DNA from: Pseudomonas sp.
Lineage (GTDB): Bacteria; Pseudomonadota; Gammaproteobacteria; Pseudomonadales; Pseudomonadaceae
Assembly (NCBI GenBank): GCA_030699825.1
Contig: JAUYKV010000035.1
Location: forward strand, 1-51,939
Direction: 5' to 3'
Length of the DNA stretch: 51,939 nt
Both the position numbers and the translations under genes were made by a program. The notes under the pieces were generated by a model. That model saw only the letters and a list, made by a program, of their open reading frames with translations, was not told the DNA's origin and did not search any database. Shown piece by piece: positions 9,659-17,948 of this stretch; position 1 is the stretch's first letter; each line of letters begins with the position of its first letter.

Positions 9659-9862
9659 TCAGCCGCCGCCGATGGCGTGCACGATCTCTAGGCGGTCGCC
9701 CTGCTGCAGACGCAGCTCGGGGTACTCGCTGCGCGGCACCACCTCGAGGTTGTACTCGATGGCCAGACGGCGTTCCTGCAGGTGCAGGCGCGCCAGCAGT
9801 TCGGTCAGGCTGGTGCCGACCGGCAGTTGCTGCGCCACCCCGTTGATCTGCACCTCGATCAT
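9659..9862 (-). CDS. thiS: ThiS, sulfur carrier protein
   Basis: This 67-aa ubiquitin-like protein carries the sulfur for thiazole synthesis as a C-terminal thiocarboxylate. It ends in AIGGG, the expected C-terminal glycine tail, and has the N-terminal beta strand MIEVQINGVAQQLP. The start at 9862 is supported by a good Shine-Dalgarno sequence (GGAGAGA) and by family length; a longer upstream frame adds a basic, unlike-family extension. It is the first gene of the thiS-thiG operon and is divergent from tpa. No THI-box riboswitch is visible upstream. Confidence 0.95.
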   Translation of the reverse strand: MIEVQINGVAQQLPVGTSLTELLARLHLQERRLAIEYNLEVVPRSEYPELRLQQGDRLEIVHAIGGG

Positions 9863-9972
9863 GCGCTCTCTCCTGCGTCTGGACTGTCGATGGTCCCATG
9901 CTCGGGCTATTTGCACGCGCTTTTAAGGGCCAGTCGGTCGCGCGCGGCTGGTCCAGTGGCGCGCTCGGCGGG

Positions 9973-10031
9973 CTGGCATCACGACTGGCGGATAACTGGT
10001 TCTAACCGCGCCTGCGCCTTGCTCTTAGCTT
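9973..10031 (+). promoter_or_regulatory. Predicted TauR-controlled promoter of tpa
   Basis: Three CTGG half-sites start at 9973, 9985 and 9996, with steps of 12 and 11 bp. The last continues as CTGGTTCTAA. After a 20-bp spacer comes TAGCTT (10026-10031), a possible -10. The same layout recurs before ald and yeiH. It resembles what I recall of the CTGGACYTAA direct repeats described for Rhodobacter TauR. Another CTGG at 9948 may extend the array. Function is inferred from conservation across three sites in this window. Confidence 0.65.
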
Positions 10032-10109
10032 CTGTTCCAGAGGAGGGCGGCCGCGTCAGGTTCGCCACCCGCCCGCCAACAAGAACAAAGCCCCAGTCAG
10101 GAGGTAACC

Positions 10110-11498
10110 ATGAACAACCCAGCCTACGAGTACGATGCAGCCGAGGCCTTGGCCAGTGACCGCGCCCACGTCTGGCATCACCTGGCGCAGCACAAACCGC
10201 TGGAGCAGAACGATCCGCTGATGATCGTCGAAGGCAAGGGCATGCGTGTCTGGGACATCAAGGGTAATGAATACCTGGATGCGGTCTCCGGCGGTGTGTG
10301 GACCGTCAACGTAGGCTACGGCCGCGAGAGCATCGCCGATGCGGTGCGCGATCAGCTGGTGAAAATGAATTACTTCGCCAACTCCGCCGGCAATATTCCT
10401 GGCGCCCTGTTCGCCAAGAAGCTGATCGAGAAGATGCCGGGCCTGAGCCGGGTGTACTACTCCAACTCCGGTTCCGAGGCCAACGAGAAGGCCTACAAGA
10501 TCGTGCGCCAGATCGCCCACAAGAAGTACGGCGGCAAGAAGTACAAGATTCTGTTCCGCGAGCGCGACTACCACGGCACCACCATTACCGCGTTGAGCTC
10601 GACCGGCCAGTTCGAGCGCAAGAACCAGTACGGCCCCTTCACCCCGGGTTTCGTCGAGTTTCCGCACTGCTGCGAATACCGCTCGCAGTTCGGTGATGTG
10701 GCCGACTATGGGGTGCGCGCCGCGCTGGAAATGGAGCGGGTGATCCTCGCCGAAGGACCGGATACTGTCGGCGCCGTGGTGCTCGAACCGATCACCGCTG
10801 GGGGCGGGGTGATCACCCCGCCGGCCGGTTACTGGGAAACGATTCAGGCGATCTGCAAGAAGTACGACATCCTCCTGCACATCGACGAAGTGGTCTGTGG
10901 CCTGGGCCGTACCGGTACCTGGTTCGGTTATCAGCACTACGGTATCAAGCCGGACATCGTGACCATGGCCAAGGGCGTGGCCAGTGGTTATGCGGCGATC
11001 TCCTGCACCGTGACCACCGAGGAAGTGTTCGAAGCGTTCAAGGGCGAGGCCGACGATCGTATGGGCTACTTCCGTGACATCAGCACCTTTGGCGGCTGCA
11101 CCGCAGGCCCGGCGGCGGCGCTGGAGAACATGCGGATCATCGAAGAGGAAGGCCTGCTGGAGAACGTCACCCAGATGGGCGAGTATTTCTTGGCTCGCCT
11201 GCGTGAGCTGCAGGACAAGTACCAGGTAATCGGCGATGTGCGCGGCAAGGGTCTGTTCTGTGGCCTGGAGCTGGTCAAGGACCGCCAGACCAAGGAGCCG
11301 GTAGCGGAGAGCCTACCGATTGCCATCGTCGCCGACTGCATGCGCCAAGGGGTGATGATCGGGCGGACCAACCGCAGCTTCGAGCAGTTCAACAACACCC
11401 TGTGCTTCAGTCCGGCGCTGATCGCCACCAAGGATGATCTGGACCGGATCGTCGCGGCCCTGGACGACGCCTTCGGCCGCCTGGCAGCCAATCCATAG
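10110..11498 (+). CDS. tpa: Taurine--pyruvate aminotransferase
   Basis: This 462-aa class III PLP-dependent aminotransferase catalyses the first step of taurine breakdown: taurine plus pyruvate gives sulfoacetaldehyde plus L-alanine. The class III features are present: [13 protein letters not shown] near residue 117, the cofactor aspartate in [14 protein letters not shown], and the Schiff-base lysine in [14 protein letters not shown]. Substrate assignment rests on context, since tauR, ald, xsc and pta follow; sequence alone would only say omega-aminotransferase. A strong Shine-Dalgarno sequence (AGGAGGT) lies 5 bp before the ATG. A tandem CTGG array lies about 100 bp upstream. A terminator directly after the gene separates it from tauR, so it is its own transcription unit. 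Confidence 0.92.
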   Translation: MNNPAYEYDAAEALASDRAHVWHHLAQHKPLEQNDPLMIVEGKGMRVWDIKGNEYLDAVSGGVWTVNVGYGRESIADAVRDQLVKMNYFANSAGNIPGALFAKKLIEKMPGLSRVYYSNSGSEANEKAYKIVRQIAHKKYGGKKYKILFRERDYHGTTITALSSTGQFERKNQYGPFTPGFVEFPHCCEYRSQFGDVADYGVRAALEMERVILAEGPDTVGAVVLEPITAGGGVITPPAGYWETIQAICKKYDILLHIDEVVCGLGRTGTWFGYQHYGIKPDIVTMAKGVASGYAAISCTVTTEEVFEAFKGEADDRMGYFRDISTFGGCTAGPAAALENMRIIEEEGLLENVTQMGEYFLARLRELQDKYQVIGDVRGKGLFCGLELVKDRQTKEPVAESLPIAIVADCMRQGVMIGRTNRSFEQFNNTLCFSPALIATKDDLDRIVAALDDAFGRLAANP

Positions 11499-11518
11499 GG
11501 TTGGCCAAACCGCAGCAG

Positions 11519-11554
11519 ACCGGGTCACCCAGCTTCTCTGGGCGACCCGGTTTT
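11519..11554 (+). terminator. Terminator of tpa
   Basis: ACCGGGTCACCCAG pairs with CTGGGCGACCCGGT (one mismatch), with a 5-nt loop, followed by TTT. It starts 20 bp after the tpa stop. Confidence 0.85.
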
Positions 11555-11616
11555 GGCGTGTCTGCAGCGTTGAGTGCCGCGTGCCAGATGGTTTTGCCGA
11601 GGTGTTGTTGCTAGTC

Positions 11617-11636
11617 TGCCTGGCACTCGCCAGGCA
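11617..11636. repeat. Inverted repeat upstream of tauR
   Basis: TGCCTGGC and GCCAGGCA are a perfect 8-bp inverted repeat with a 4-bp loop, 82 bp before the tauR start. It could be an operator for autoregulation or a structural remnant. The CTGG tandem array seen at tpa, ald and yeiH is not clearly present here. Confidence 0.4.
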
Positions 11637-11717
11637 AGTGCTGGCGAGAGCATCATGCAGTGGCTGGCCTAGCGGTATGCGGCGCCAGCGCTTGTCGTTC
11701 GTTCAGTCGAGGCCGCT

Positions 11718-13184
11718 ATGTTCCAGCTGTTCCATTTGTCTGCCGAAAAATCCACCAGCTTGCAACAGCAACTGCGCGAGCAGATCGCCCAGGTCATTCT
11801 CAACGGCAATATCCCGCTCGACAGTTCGCTGCCGTCCAGTCGCAAGCTGGCCAAACAGCTGAATATCGCGCGCAACACCGTGGTCCTGGCCTACGAACAC
11901 CTGCTCGACGATGGCTACCTGCTGGCCCGCGAGCGCAGCGGTTACTACGTCAATCCGGACATCCTGGCGCGCAAGGTCGAGTCGCCGCGGGCGGCCCGGG
12001 ACGAGACCGGCGGCACCTCGCCGGACTGGTCGCGGCGGCTGGTGGTGCAGCCCTCGCAGCAGCGCAACATGAGCAAACCGCGCGACTGGCAGAATTTTAA
12101 ATACCCCTTTATCTACGGCCAGTTCGACCCGGCCCTGTTTCCTACCGCCAACTGGCGTGAATGCTGCCGCGACGCGGTGAGCATCCCGGCGATCCGCGAC
12201 TGGGCTTCGGACCGCTTCGATAATGACGATCCCTTGCTGATGGAGCAGATCAGGACGCGCCTGTTGCCGCGTCGCGGTGTCTGGGCCTCGCCCGAGCAGA
12301 TCCTGGTCACCGTTGGCGCGCAACACGCCCTGTACATGCTGGCGCGTCTGCTGTTGCGCCCCGACAGTCTGATGGGCATCGAAGATCCGGGCTACATGGA
12401 CATCCGCAATATTGCCATGCTCAACCCGTCGCGGGTTCAGCCCCTGGCGGTGGACAACCATGGCCTGGTGCTCAGCGACGAGCTGAATGGCTGCGACCTG
12501 ATCTACACCACCCCCAGCCACCAGTGCCCGAGCACCGTGACCATGCCCCTGGAACGCCGCTACGAACTGTTGCAGCGGGCCAATGAGCACGATTTTCTGA
12601 TCATCGAGGACGACTACGAGAGCGAAACCAACTTCAAGGCCAACCCGATCCCGGCGCTCAAGAGTCTGGATAAGAATGATCGGGTGCTCTACGTCGGCAG
12701 CCTGTCAAAGACCCTGGCACCGGGCCTGCGGGTTGGCTATCTGGTCGGCCCCGAGCCCTTGATTCGCGAGGCCCGCGCTCTGCGTCGGCTGATGGTGCGC
12801 CATCCGGCGGCGAACAATCAGCGTTCGGTAGCGCTGTTTCTCGAGCGCGGCTACCACGATGCATTGATCATGAGCCTGATGCGTGCCTACCAGGAGCGTC
12901 ATCAGCAGATGGGCGACGCCCTGCATGAGTACCTGCCGGAGTCCTCTCAGGAACCGAGCTTCGGCGGCTCCTGCTACTGGGTCAAGGGCCCCGACAGCCT
13001 GGATGCACGACGCCTGCAGCAGGAGGCCGCGGTCCACGGCATCCTTATCGAGCCCGGTGATATCCATTTCTACGGCGAGAATCCGCCGCTCAACTACTTC
13101 CGCCTGGGCTACTCGTCGATTCCCGCCGAGCGCATCCGTCCGGGGATCAAGCTGCTCGCCGAGCTGATCCAGCAGCTCAGCTAA
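11718..13184 (+). CDS. tauR: TauR-like MocR-family regulator of taurine catabolism
   Basis: This 488-aa protein has an N-terminal GntR winged helix (about residues 12-80, with SLPSSRKLAKQLNIARNT and LDDGYLLARERSGYYV) and a C-terminal aminotransferase-like domain. The PLP lysine lies in YVGSLSKTLAPGLRVGYL and IIEDDYESE is kept. TauR proteins of this architecture activate taurine genes in other bacteria, apparently sensing PLP and taurine. Its place between tpa and ald supports the same job here. It is flanked by the tpa terminator upstream and a hairpin downstream, so it is probably transcribed alone. Likely targets are the CTGG arrays before tpa, ald and yeiH. Naming is from context and architecture. 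Confidence 0.88.
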   Translation: MFQLFHLSAEKSTSLQQQLREQIAQVILNGNIPLDSSLPSSRKLAKQLNIARNTVVLAYEHLLDDGYLLARERSGYYVNPDILARKVESPRAARDETGGTSPDWSRRLVVQPSQQRNMSKPRDWQNFKYPFIYGQFDPALFPTANWRECCRDAVSIPAIRDWASDRFDNDDPLLMEQIRTRLLPRRGVWASPEQILVTVGAQHALYMLARLLLRPDSLMGIEDPGYMDIRNIAMLNPSRVQPLAVDNHGLVLSDELNGCDLIYTTPSHQCPSTVTMPLERRYELLQRANEHDFLIIEDDYESETNFKANPIPALKSLDKNDRVLYVGSLSKTLAPGLRVGYLVGPEPLIREARALRRLMVRHPAANNQRSVALFLERGYHDALIMSLMRAYQERHQQMGDALHEYLPESSQEPSFGGSCYWVKGPDSLDARRLQQEAAVHGILIEPGDIHFYGENPPLNYFRLGYSSIPAERIRPGIKLLAELIQQLS

Positions 13185-13207
13185 CGCGCTGTCGCTGAAC
13201 CTCTGAT

Positions 13208-13229
13208 CCCGCACGCCTCGGGCGTGGGG
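13208..13229 (+). terminator. Possible terminator hairpin after tauR
   Basis: CCCGCACGCC and GGCGTGGGG form a 9-bp stem with one bulge and a 3-nt loop, 23 bp after the tauR stop. There is no T tract, so it may be rho-dependent or non-functional. Confidence 0.4.
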
Positions 13230-13290
13230 TCTAACAGTGCTCGCCGCGTGTTGCGCCCCTGCCGCAGGGCGCTTGCGCCTGCTCGCTAAG

Positions 13291-13360
13291 CTGGACTTTC
13301 CTGGCGCAACAGTTGGTCCGCAACTGGTTCTATCTGCCTCTTCCTCCGCGCTCCTACTCT
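13291..13360 (+). promoter_or_regulatory. Predicted TauR-controlled promoter of ald-xsc-pta
   Basis: Half-sites CTGG (13291), CTGG (13301), TTGG (13313) and CTGG (13324) are spaced 10, 12 and 11 bp. The first reads CTGGACTTTC, close to the TauR box I recall from Rhodobacter, and the last CTGGTTCTAT. A TACTCT follows after 21 bp (13355-13360). The last three half-sites and the -10 candidate keep the geometry of the tpa promoter. The ald start codon lies 98 bp downstream. Confidence 0.65.
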
Positions 13361-13457
13361 AGCGCCAAGCCAGCTCGTCCTTGCTTCAAGGCGAACAAGA
13401 GACGGCTCGTTTGACTTGCCCCAAGACTCCATCACAACAACAACGGGAGAGATCGGC

Positions 13458-14570
13458 ATGCTTATTGGAATTCCTAAAGAGATCAAGAACCACGAGTACC
13501 GCGTCGGTATGGTGCCTGCCAGTGTGCAGGAACTGACCAGCCGTGGGCATGTGGTGCTGGTGCAAACCCAGGCTGGCGCCAGCATCGGCTTCAGCGACGA
13601 GGATTACCGCGCAGCCGGCGCGACTATCGCCGCCAATGCCGAAGAGGTGTTCGCCAGCGCCGAGATGATCGTCAAGGTCAAGGAGCCGCAGGCCAGCGAG
13701 CGCAAGCAACTGCGCCGCGACCAACTGCTGTTCACCTACCTGCACCTGGCCCCGGATCGCGAGCAGACCGTCGACCTGATGGAAAGCGGTGCCACCTGCA
13801 TTGCCTACGAGACCGTGACGTCCAGCCGTGGCGGCCTGCCGCTGCTGGCGCCGATGTCGGAGGTGGCCGGGCGTATGTCGATCCAGGCCGGCGCCAGCTG
13901 CCTGGAGAAATCCCGTGGCGGGCGTGGCGTGTTGCTCGGCGGCGTGCCGGGCGTGGAATCGGCCAAGGTGGTGATCATCGGTGGTGGTGTGGTCGGCTCG
14001 AATGCCGCGCGTATGGCGTTGGGCATGGGCGCGCAAGTGGTGGTGCTGGATCGCAGCGTCGAAGTGCTGCGCCGTCTGGTCAGCGAGTTCGGCACCCAGT
14101 TGCAGACGGTGCTGTCGACCCGTGCGGAACTTGAAGAGCACGTGCTCTCGGCCGACCTGGTGATCGGTGGCGTACTGATCCCCGGCGCTGCCGCGCCCAA
14201 GCTGGTCACCGCCGAAATGGTCCGCGCCATGAAGCCGGGTTCGGCGGTGGTCGATGTGGCCATCGATCAGGGGGGCTGCTTCGAGACCTCGCATGCCACC
14301 ACCCACCAGGACCCCACCTACATAGTCGACGACGTGGTGCATTACTGCGTGGCCAACATGCCTGGCGCGGTGGCCCGCACCTCGACCCTGGCACTCAACA
14401 ACGCCACCTTGCCACACATCGTCGCCTTGGCCGACCTGGGCTGGCAGGAGGCACTGCGCCGTGACCCGCATCTGGCCAACGGCCTGAACATCCATGCCGG
14501 ACAGGTCACCTGCCCGGAAGTGGCCGAGGCCCTCGGCTATCCCTGTGCGCCCATGCCGCTCAACGGCTGA
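13458..14570 (+). CDS. ald: Alanine dehydrogenase
   Basis: This 370-aa NAD-dependent enzyme oxidatively deaminates L-alanine to pyruvate and ammonium. Here it regenerates the pyruvate used by the taurine transaminase and yields NADH. The substrate lysine lies in IVKVKEP (about residue 74), the catalytic histidine in FTYLHLA (about 95), the nucleotide-binding loop is IIGGGVVGSNAA, and the conserved aspartate is in VVDVAIDQGG. The length is typical of the family. The ATG at 13458 was chosen because MLIGIPKEIK is the standard N-terminus, with GGGAGAG as ribosome binding site. It is the first gene of ald-xsc-pta-DUF6506, with 57 bp to xsc. Confidence 0.96.
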   Translation: MLIGIPKEIKNHEYRVGMVPASVQELTSRGHVVLVQTQAGASIGFSDEDYRAAGATIAANAEEVFASAEMIVKVKEPQASERKQLRRDQLLFTYLHLAPDREQTVDLMESGATCIAYETVTSSRGGLPLLAPMSEVAGRMSIQAGASCLEKSRGGRGVLLGGVPGVESAKVVIIGGGVVGSNAARMALGMGAQVVVLDRSVEVLRRLVSEFGTQLQTVLSTRAELEEHVLSADLVIGGVLIPGAAAPKLVTAEMVRAMKPGSAVVDVAIDQGGCFETSHATTHQDPTYIVDDVVHYCVANMPGAVARTSTLALNNATLPHIVALADLGWQEALRRDPHLANGLNIHAGQVTCPEVAEALGYPCAPMPLNG

Positions 14571-14627
14571 GCCCCGAGTAACCGGCGGCCCAGCCGCTGT
14601 ACCTTAAGTAACGAGAGGAATATCGAC

Positions 14628-16388
14628 ATGCCACGCATGACTCCCAGCGAAGCAATGGTAGAAACCCTGGTCGCCAACGGCGTCACCGACGTCTTTGGCA
14701 TCATGGGCTCGGCCTTTATGGATGCGATGGATATCTTCGCTCCAGCCGGCATCCGTTTTATCCCGGTGGTCCACGAGCAGGGTGCCGGTCACATGGCCGA
14801 CGGCTTCTCGCGGGTCAGTGGTCGTCACGGCGTGTGCATCGCGCAGAACGGCCCGGGCATCACCAACTTCGTCACCGCCATCGCCGCCGCCTACTGGGCG
14901 CATAGCCCGGTAGTAGTGATCACTCCGGAAACCGGCTCGATGAGCCAGGGCCTCGGTGGCTTCCAGGAAGCCCAGCAACTGCCGTTCTTCGAGACCATCA
15001 CCAAGTACCAGGCCCATGTGCCTAATCCGGCGCGGATGGCCGAACTGACCGGGCGCTGCTTCGATCGGGCCATGCAGGAAAACGGTCCGACCCAGCTGAA
15101 CATTCCGCGTGACTTCTTCTACGGCGATATCAACGTCGAGATTCCCACGCCGATCCGTATCGAGCGCAGCGCCGGCGGCGAGCAGAGCCTGGCCGAAGCG
15201 GCCCAGCTGCTGGCGGGGGCGAAGAACCCGGTGATCATCTCCGGTGGTGGCGTGGTCATGGGCGACGCCGTCGAGGCCTGCCAGGCGCTAGCCGAATACC
15301 TCGGTGCGCCGGTGGTCAACAGTTACCTGCACAACGACTCCTTCCCGGCCAGCCATCAGCTGTGGTGCGGCCCGCTCGGCTATCAGGGTTCCAAGGCGGC
15401 GATGAAACTGCTGTCGCGCGCCGACGTGGTATTGGCCCTGGGTACTCGCCTGGGCCCATTCGGCACCCTGCCGCAGCACGGCATGGATTACTGGCCGAAG
15501 CAGGCCAAGGTGATCCAGATCGACTGCGACTCGAAAATGCTCGGCCTGGTGAAGAAGATCACCGTGGGCATCTGCGGAGACGCCAAGGCCGCGGCGGTCA
15601 ATCTGCTCGGTCGCCTGGAGAACCTCGACGTCCTGTGCCTGGAAAACAAGGGCGCGCGTGCCGAGGAAATCGCCAGGGAAAAAGCCGACTGGGAAACCGA
15701 GTTGAACGGCTGGATCCACGAGAAGGACGAATACTCGCTGGACATGATCAAGGAGCAGAGCGGCGAGGAGGGCAACTACCTGCACCCACGTCAGGTCCTG
15801 CGTGAGCTGGAGAAGGCCATGCCGGCCGACGCCATGGTCTCCACCGACATCGGCAACATCAACTCGGTGTCCAACAGCTACCTGCGCTTCGAGAAGCCAC
15901 GCTCGTTCTTCGCCGCCATGAGCTTCGGCAACTGCGGTTACGCGCTGCCGACCATCATCGGCGCCAAGGTCGCCGCACCGCACCGCACCGCGATTTCCTA
16001 CGCCGGCGACGGCGCCTGGGGCATGTCGATGATGGAAATCATGACCTGCGTGCGCGAGAACATCCCGGTCACCTCGATCGTGTTTCACAACCGTCAGTGG
16101 GGCGCGGAGAAGAAGAACCAGGTGGACTTCTACAACCGTCGCTTCGTCGCAGGTGAGCTGGAAAACCAGAGTTTCGCTGGTATTGCCCGCTCGATGGGAG
16201 CCGAAGGCGTCACCGTCGACCGTCTGGAAGATGTCGGCCCGGCGCTCAAGGCTGCTTGCGAGGCACAAAAGGCCGGCAAGACCACGGTGATCGAGATCAT
16301 GTGTACCCGCGAACTGGGCGATCCGTTCCGCCGCGATGCGCTGTCCAAGCCGGTGCGCTTCCTCGAGAAGTACAAGGACTACGTCTGA
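14628..16388 (+). CDS. xsc: Sulfoacetaldehyde acetyltransferase
   Basis: This 586-aa thiamine-diphosphate enzyme converts sulfoacetaldehyde plus phosphate into acetyl phosphate and sulfite, the carbon-sulfur bond cleavage of the pathway. The ThDP-activating glutamate lies in VVHEQGAGHMADGF (about residue 48), and the metal/diphosphate motif starts AGDGAWGMSMMEIM with the closing asparagine in FHNRQW. The central domain has a nucleotide-like fold as in acetolactate synthases; the Xsc assignment rests on ald before and pta after. A GAGAGG ribosome binding site lies ahead of ATG 14628. A hairpin lies between xsc and pta. The enzyme needs thiamine diphosphate, whose biosynthetic genes thiSG and thiC are nearby, perhaps by chance. 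Confidence 0.95.
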   Translation: MPRMTPSEAMVETLVANGVTDVFGIMGSAFMDAMDIFAPAGIRFIPVVHEQGAGHMADGFSRVSGRHGVCIAQNGPGITNFVTAIAAAYWAHSPVVVITPETGSMSQGLGGFQEAQQLPFFETITKYQAHVPNPARMAELTGRCFDRAMQENGPTQLNIPRDFFYGDINVEIPTPIRIERSAGGEQSLAEAAQLLAGAKNPVIISGGGVVMGDAVEACQALAEYLGAPVVNSYLHNDSFPASHQLWCGPLGYQGSKAAMKLLSRADVVLALGTRLGPFGTLPQHGMDYWPKQAKVIQIDCDSKMLGLVKKITVGICGDAKAAAVNLLGRLENLDVLCLENKGARAEEIAREKADWETELNGWIHEKDEYSLDMIKEQSGEEGNYLHPRQVLRELEKAMPADAMVSTDIGNINSVSNSYLRFEKPRSFFAAMSFGNCGYALPTIIGAKVAAPHRTAISYAGDGAWGMSMMEIMTCVRENIPVTSIVFHNRQWGAEKKNQVDFYNRRFVAGELENQSFAGIARSMGAEGVTVDRLEDVGPALKAACEAQKAGKTTVIEIMCTRELGDPFRRDALSKPVRFLEKYKDYV

Positions 16389-16434
16389 GTCACCGAGGTG
16401 ATCGGCCTGTGCCGGTCTCCTGCAGCTAGGGAAC

Positions 16435-16468
16435 ACTGCAACGGTGCCTTCAATGCCGTTGCAGTTTC
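16435..16468 (+). terminator. Hairpin between xsc and pta
   Basis: ACTGCAACGG and CCGTTGCAGT form a perfect 10-bp stem with an 11-nt loop, then TTTC. It sits 27 bp before the pta start codon. The short T run makes full termination unlikely; partial termination or protection of the ald-xsc message end is possible. Confidence 0.5.
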
Positions 16469-16494
16469 AACCGTGAACAATCGGGAATTCAAGC

Positions 16495-17445
16495 ATGTTG
16501 AGCACTATTCCACGCGAATGCCCTGCCTTCCTGCTCGAGCGCGCCAAGAGGCTGCCGCGGGTGGTCACTGCGGTGGTCAATCCGGTCAATCAACTCAGCC
16601 TGAGTAGCGCCAAGCTGGCATGCGACGAGGGGCTGATCGAGCCGGTTCTGGTGGGTGATCCGGCGCACATTTGCCAGTTGGCTGAAGAGATCGACTGGGA
16701 CCTGCACGCTGTGCGTCTGATGCCGGCGGCAGACGAGGCGCAGAGCGCCGAGATCGCCTGTGCCCTGGTCGGTGCCGGCGAGGCAGGGGCGCTGATGAAG
16801 GGCCACCTGCATACCGACGTTCTGCTGCGTGCGGTGCTCAAGCGCGAAGCGGGGCTGCGTACTGCCAGTCGCCTCAGTCATGTGTTCCACATGACTCTGC
16901 CGGGCAGCAACAAAGCGTTGTCGATCACCGACGCGGTGATCAACGTGCAACCTACGATCATCGACAAGATTCATATCGCTCGCAACGCCATCGAGCTGAT
17001 GCATGCGCTGGGCTACGATCTGCCGCGCATGGCGGTGCTGTCTGGTAGCGAGGAAGTCAGCCGCAACATGCCGTCGAGCCAGGATGCTGCCGAGTTGGTC
17101 AAGCTGGCGGCGATCGGTGCCTTGCGCGGTGCCTGCGTCGAGGGACCGCTGGCCTTCGACAACGCGGTGTCGCTGGAGGCGGCGCGGATCAAGGGCATCG
17201 GCGGTGAGGTGGCGGGCAATGCCGACATCCTGCTGGTGCCGAACCTGGAGGCCGGCAATTTTCTGTTCAAGCAGATGGTGCATTTTATGAGCGCCACGGC
17301 CGCCGGTCTGGTGCTGGGCGCGCGGGTGCCGATCATCCTCACCTCGCGCGCCGATCCGCTGGAGGCGCGGCTGGCGTCCTGCGCCCTGTCTTCCATTTTT
17401 ATCTATTACTGTCGGCATTCGCGTAGCCGCTTACTGGCGAACTAA
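16495..17445 (+). CDS. pta: Phosphate acetyltransferase (short form)
   Basis: This 316-aa protein belongs to the short phosphate acetyl/butyryltransferase family and converts acetyl phosphate made by Xsc into acetyl-CoA. It lacks the long N-terminal DRTGG region of E. coli Pta, as expected for Xsc-linked versions. Conserved blocks are PVLVGDPAHI, GALMKGHLHTD, LSHVFHM, ITDAVINVQP and ILLVPNLEAGNFLFKQMVH. The gene lies 106 bp after xsc with a hairpin between, and 26 bp before the DUF6506 gene. The C-terminal tail YYCRHSRSRLLAN is divergent but short. Confidence 0.92.
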   Translation: MLSTIPRECPAFLLERAKRLPRVVTAVVNPVNQLSLSSAKLACDEGLIEPVLVGDPAHICQLAEEIDWDLHAVRLMPAADEAQSAEIACALVGAGEAGALMKGHLHTDVLLRAVLKREAGLRTASRLSHVFHMTLPGSNKALSITDAVINVQPTIIDKIHIARNAIELMHALGYDLPRMAVLSGSEEVSRNMPSSQDAAELVKLAAIGALRGACVEGPLAFDNAVSLEAARIKGIGGEVAGNADILLVPNLEAGNFLFKQMVHFMSATAAGLVLGARVPIILTSRADPLEARLASCALSSIFIYYCRHSRSRLLAN

Positions 17446-17471
17446 GCAACTGCGACCCAAGGAGTACCACG

Positions 17472-17765
17472 ATGGCTGTGCAACGTTATGGCTTTATCTT
17501 CAAGGCACCGGGGATGCAGTTCCTCACCCACAACGGGCGCCTCGAGTCCGACACCTTCGCGGCAACCCTGTGTGGCGTGGCGGGCGTCGAGGAGGCGGTG
17601 CTGGTAGCGCAGGAATTGTTGACCCGGCATGTGCAACTGATCGAACTGTGCGGCGCCTTCACCGAGGCCGAAGTCGCGCAGATCCGCGTAGCCATCGACG
17701 ACCGAATTCCAGTGGCTGCCGTGCACTACAGTCCCGAAACGCGCCAGCGCCTGCAGCAGAGCTAG
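17472..17765 (+). CDS. Small DUF6506-family protein in the taurine operon
   Basis: This 97-aa protein begins AVQRYGFIFKAPGMQFLTHN and contains QLIELCGAFTEAEV and RIPVAAVHYSPE. This matches what I know as the DUF6506 family, small cytoplasmic alpha/beta proteins of unknown function. It has no signal peptide or membrane segment. An AAGGAGT ribosome binding site lies before ATG 17472, and only 26 bp separate it from pta, so it is the last gene of ald-xsc-pta. It could be a chaperone, regulator or small-molecule binder of the pathway. The function is unknown and the family name is from memory. Confidence 0.8.
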   Translation: MAVQRYGFIFKAPGMQFLTHNGRLESDTFAATLCGVAGVEEAVLVAQELLTRHVQLIELCGAFTEAEVAQIRVAIDDRIPVAAVHYSPETRQRLQQS

Positions 17766-17779
17766 GCCTGAGCCCGGTC

Positions 17780-17859
17780 TGTAGAAGCCAGCTTGCTGGC
17801 GATGCTTGGCGACTGTGGTTGACGGTTGGCGATGGATCGCCGGTAAGCTGGCTCCTACA
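17780..17859. repeat. Inverted REP pair downstream of the taurine operon
   Basis: A REP-like unit near TGTAGAAGCCAGCTTGCTGG at 17780 recurs inverted, ending GTAAGCTGGCTCCTACA at 17859, with about 20 of 24 bases matching and a loop of about 30 nt. It lies 15 bp after the last stop of the operon and may stabilise its 3' end. Confidence 0.75.
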
Positions 17860-17880
17860 CGTATTCCTCAGTCACGGCGT

Positions 17881-17935
17881 AGCCTGGATGCAATCCGGGA
17901 ACGCTGCTGACCCAGTCCCGGATTACATCCAGGCT
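17881..17935. repeat. Second long inverted repeat, REP-like
   Basis: The 20-nt arms at 17881-17900 (AGCCTGGATGCAATCC...) and 17916-17935 (...GGATTACATCCAGGCT) match at all but one base, with a 15-nt loop. This GGATNNAATCC-type repeat is common in Pseudomonas intergenic DNA. It separates the convergent DUF6506 gene and the unknown minus-strand gene and could end both transcripts. Confidence 0.75.
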
Positions 17936-17948
17936 GCTGATTTTGTCT

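Noticed and set aside
9863..10109. TPP riboswitch upstream of thiS
   Set aside because: No THI-box sequence or fitting stem set is visible on the minus strand; the region instead holds the tpa promoter array.
15288..16436. Long minus-strand frame opposite xsc
   Set aside because: Low-complexity shadow composition and full overlap with a certain gene.
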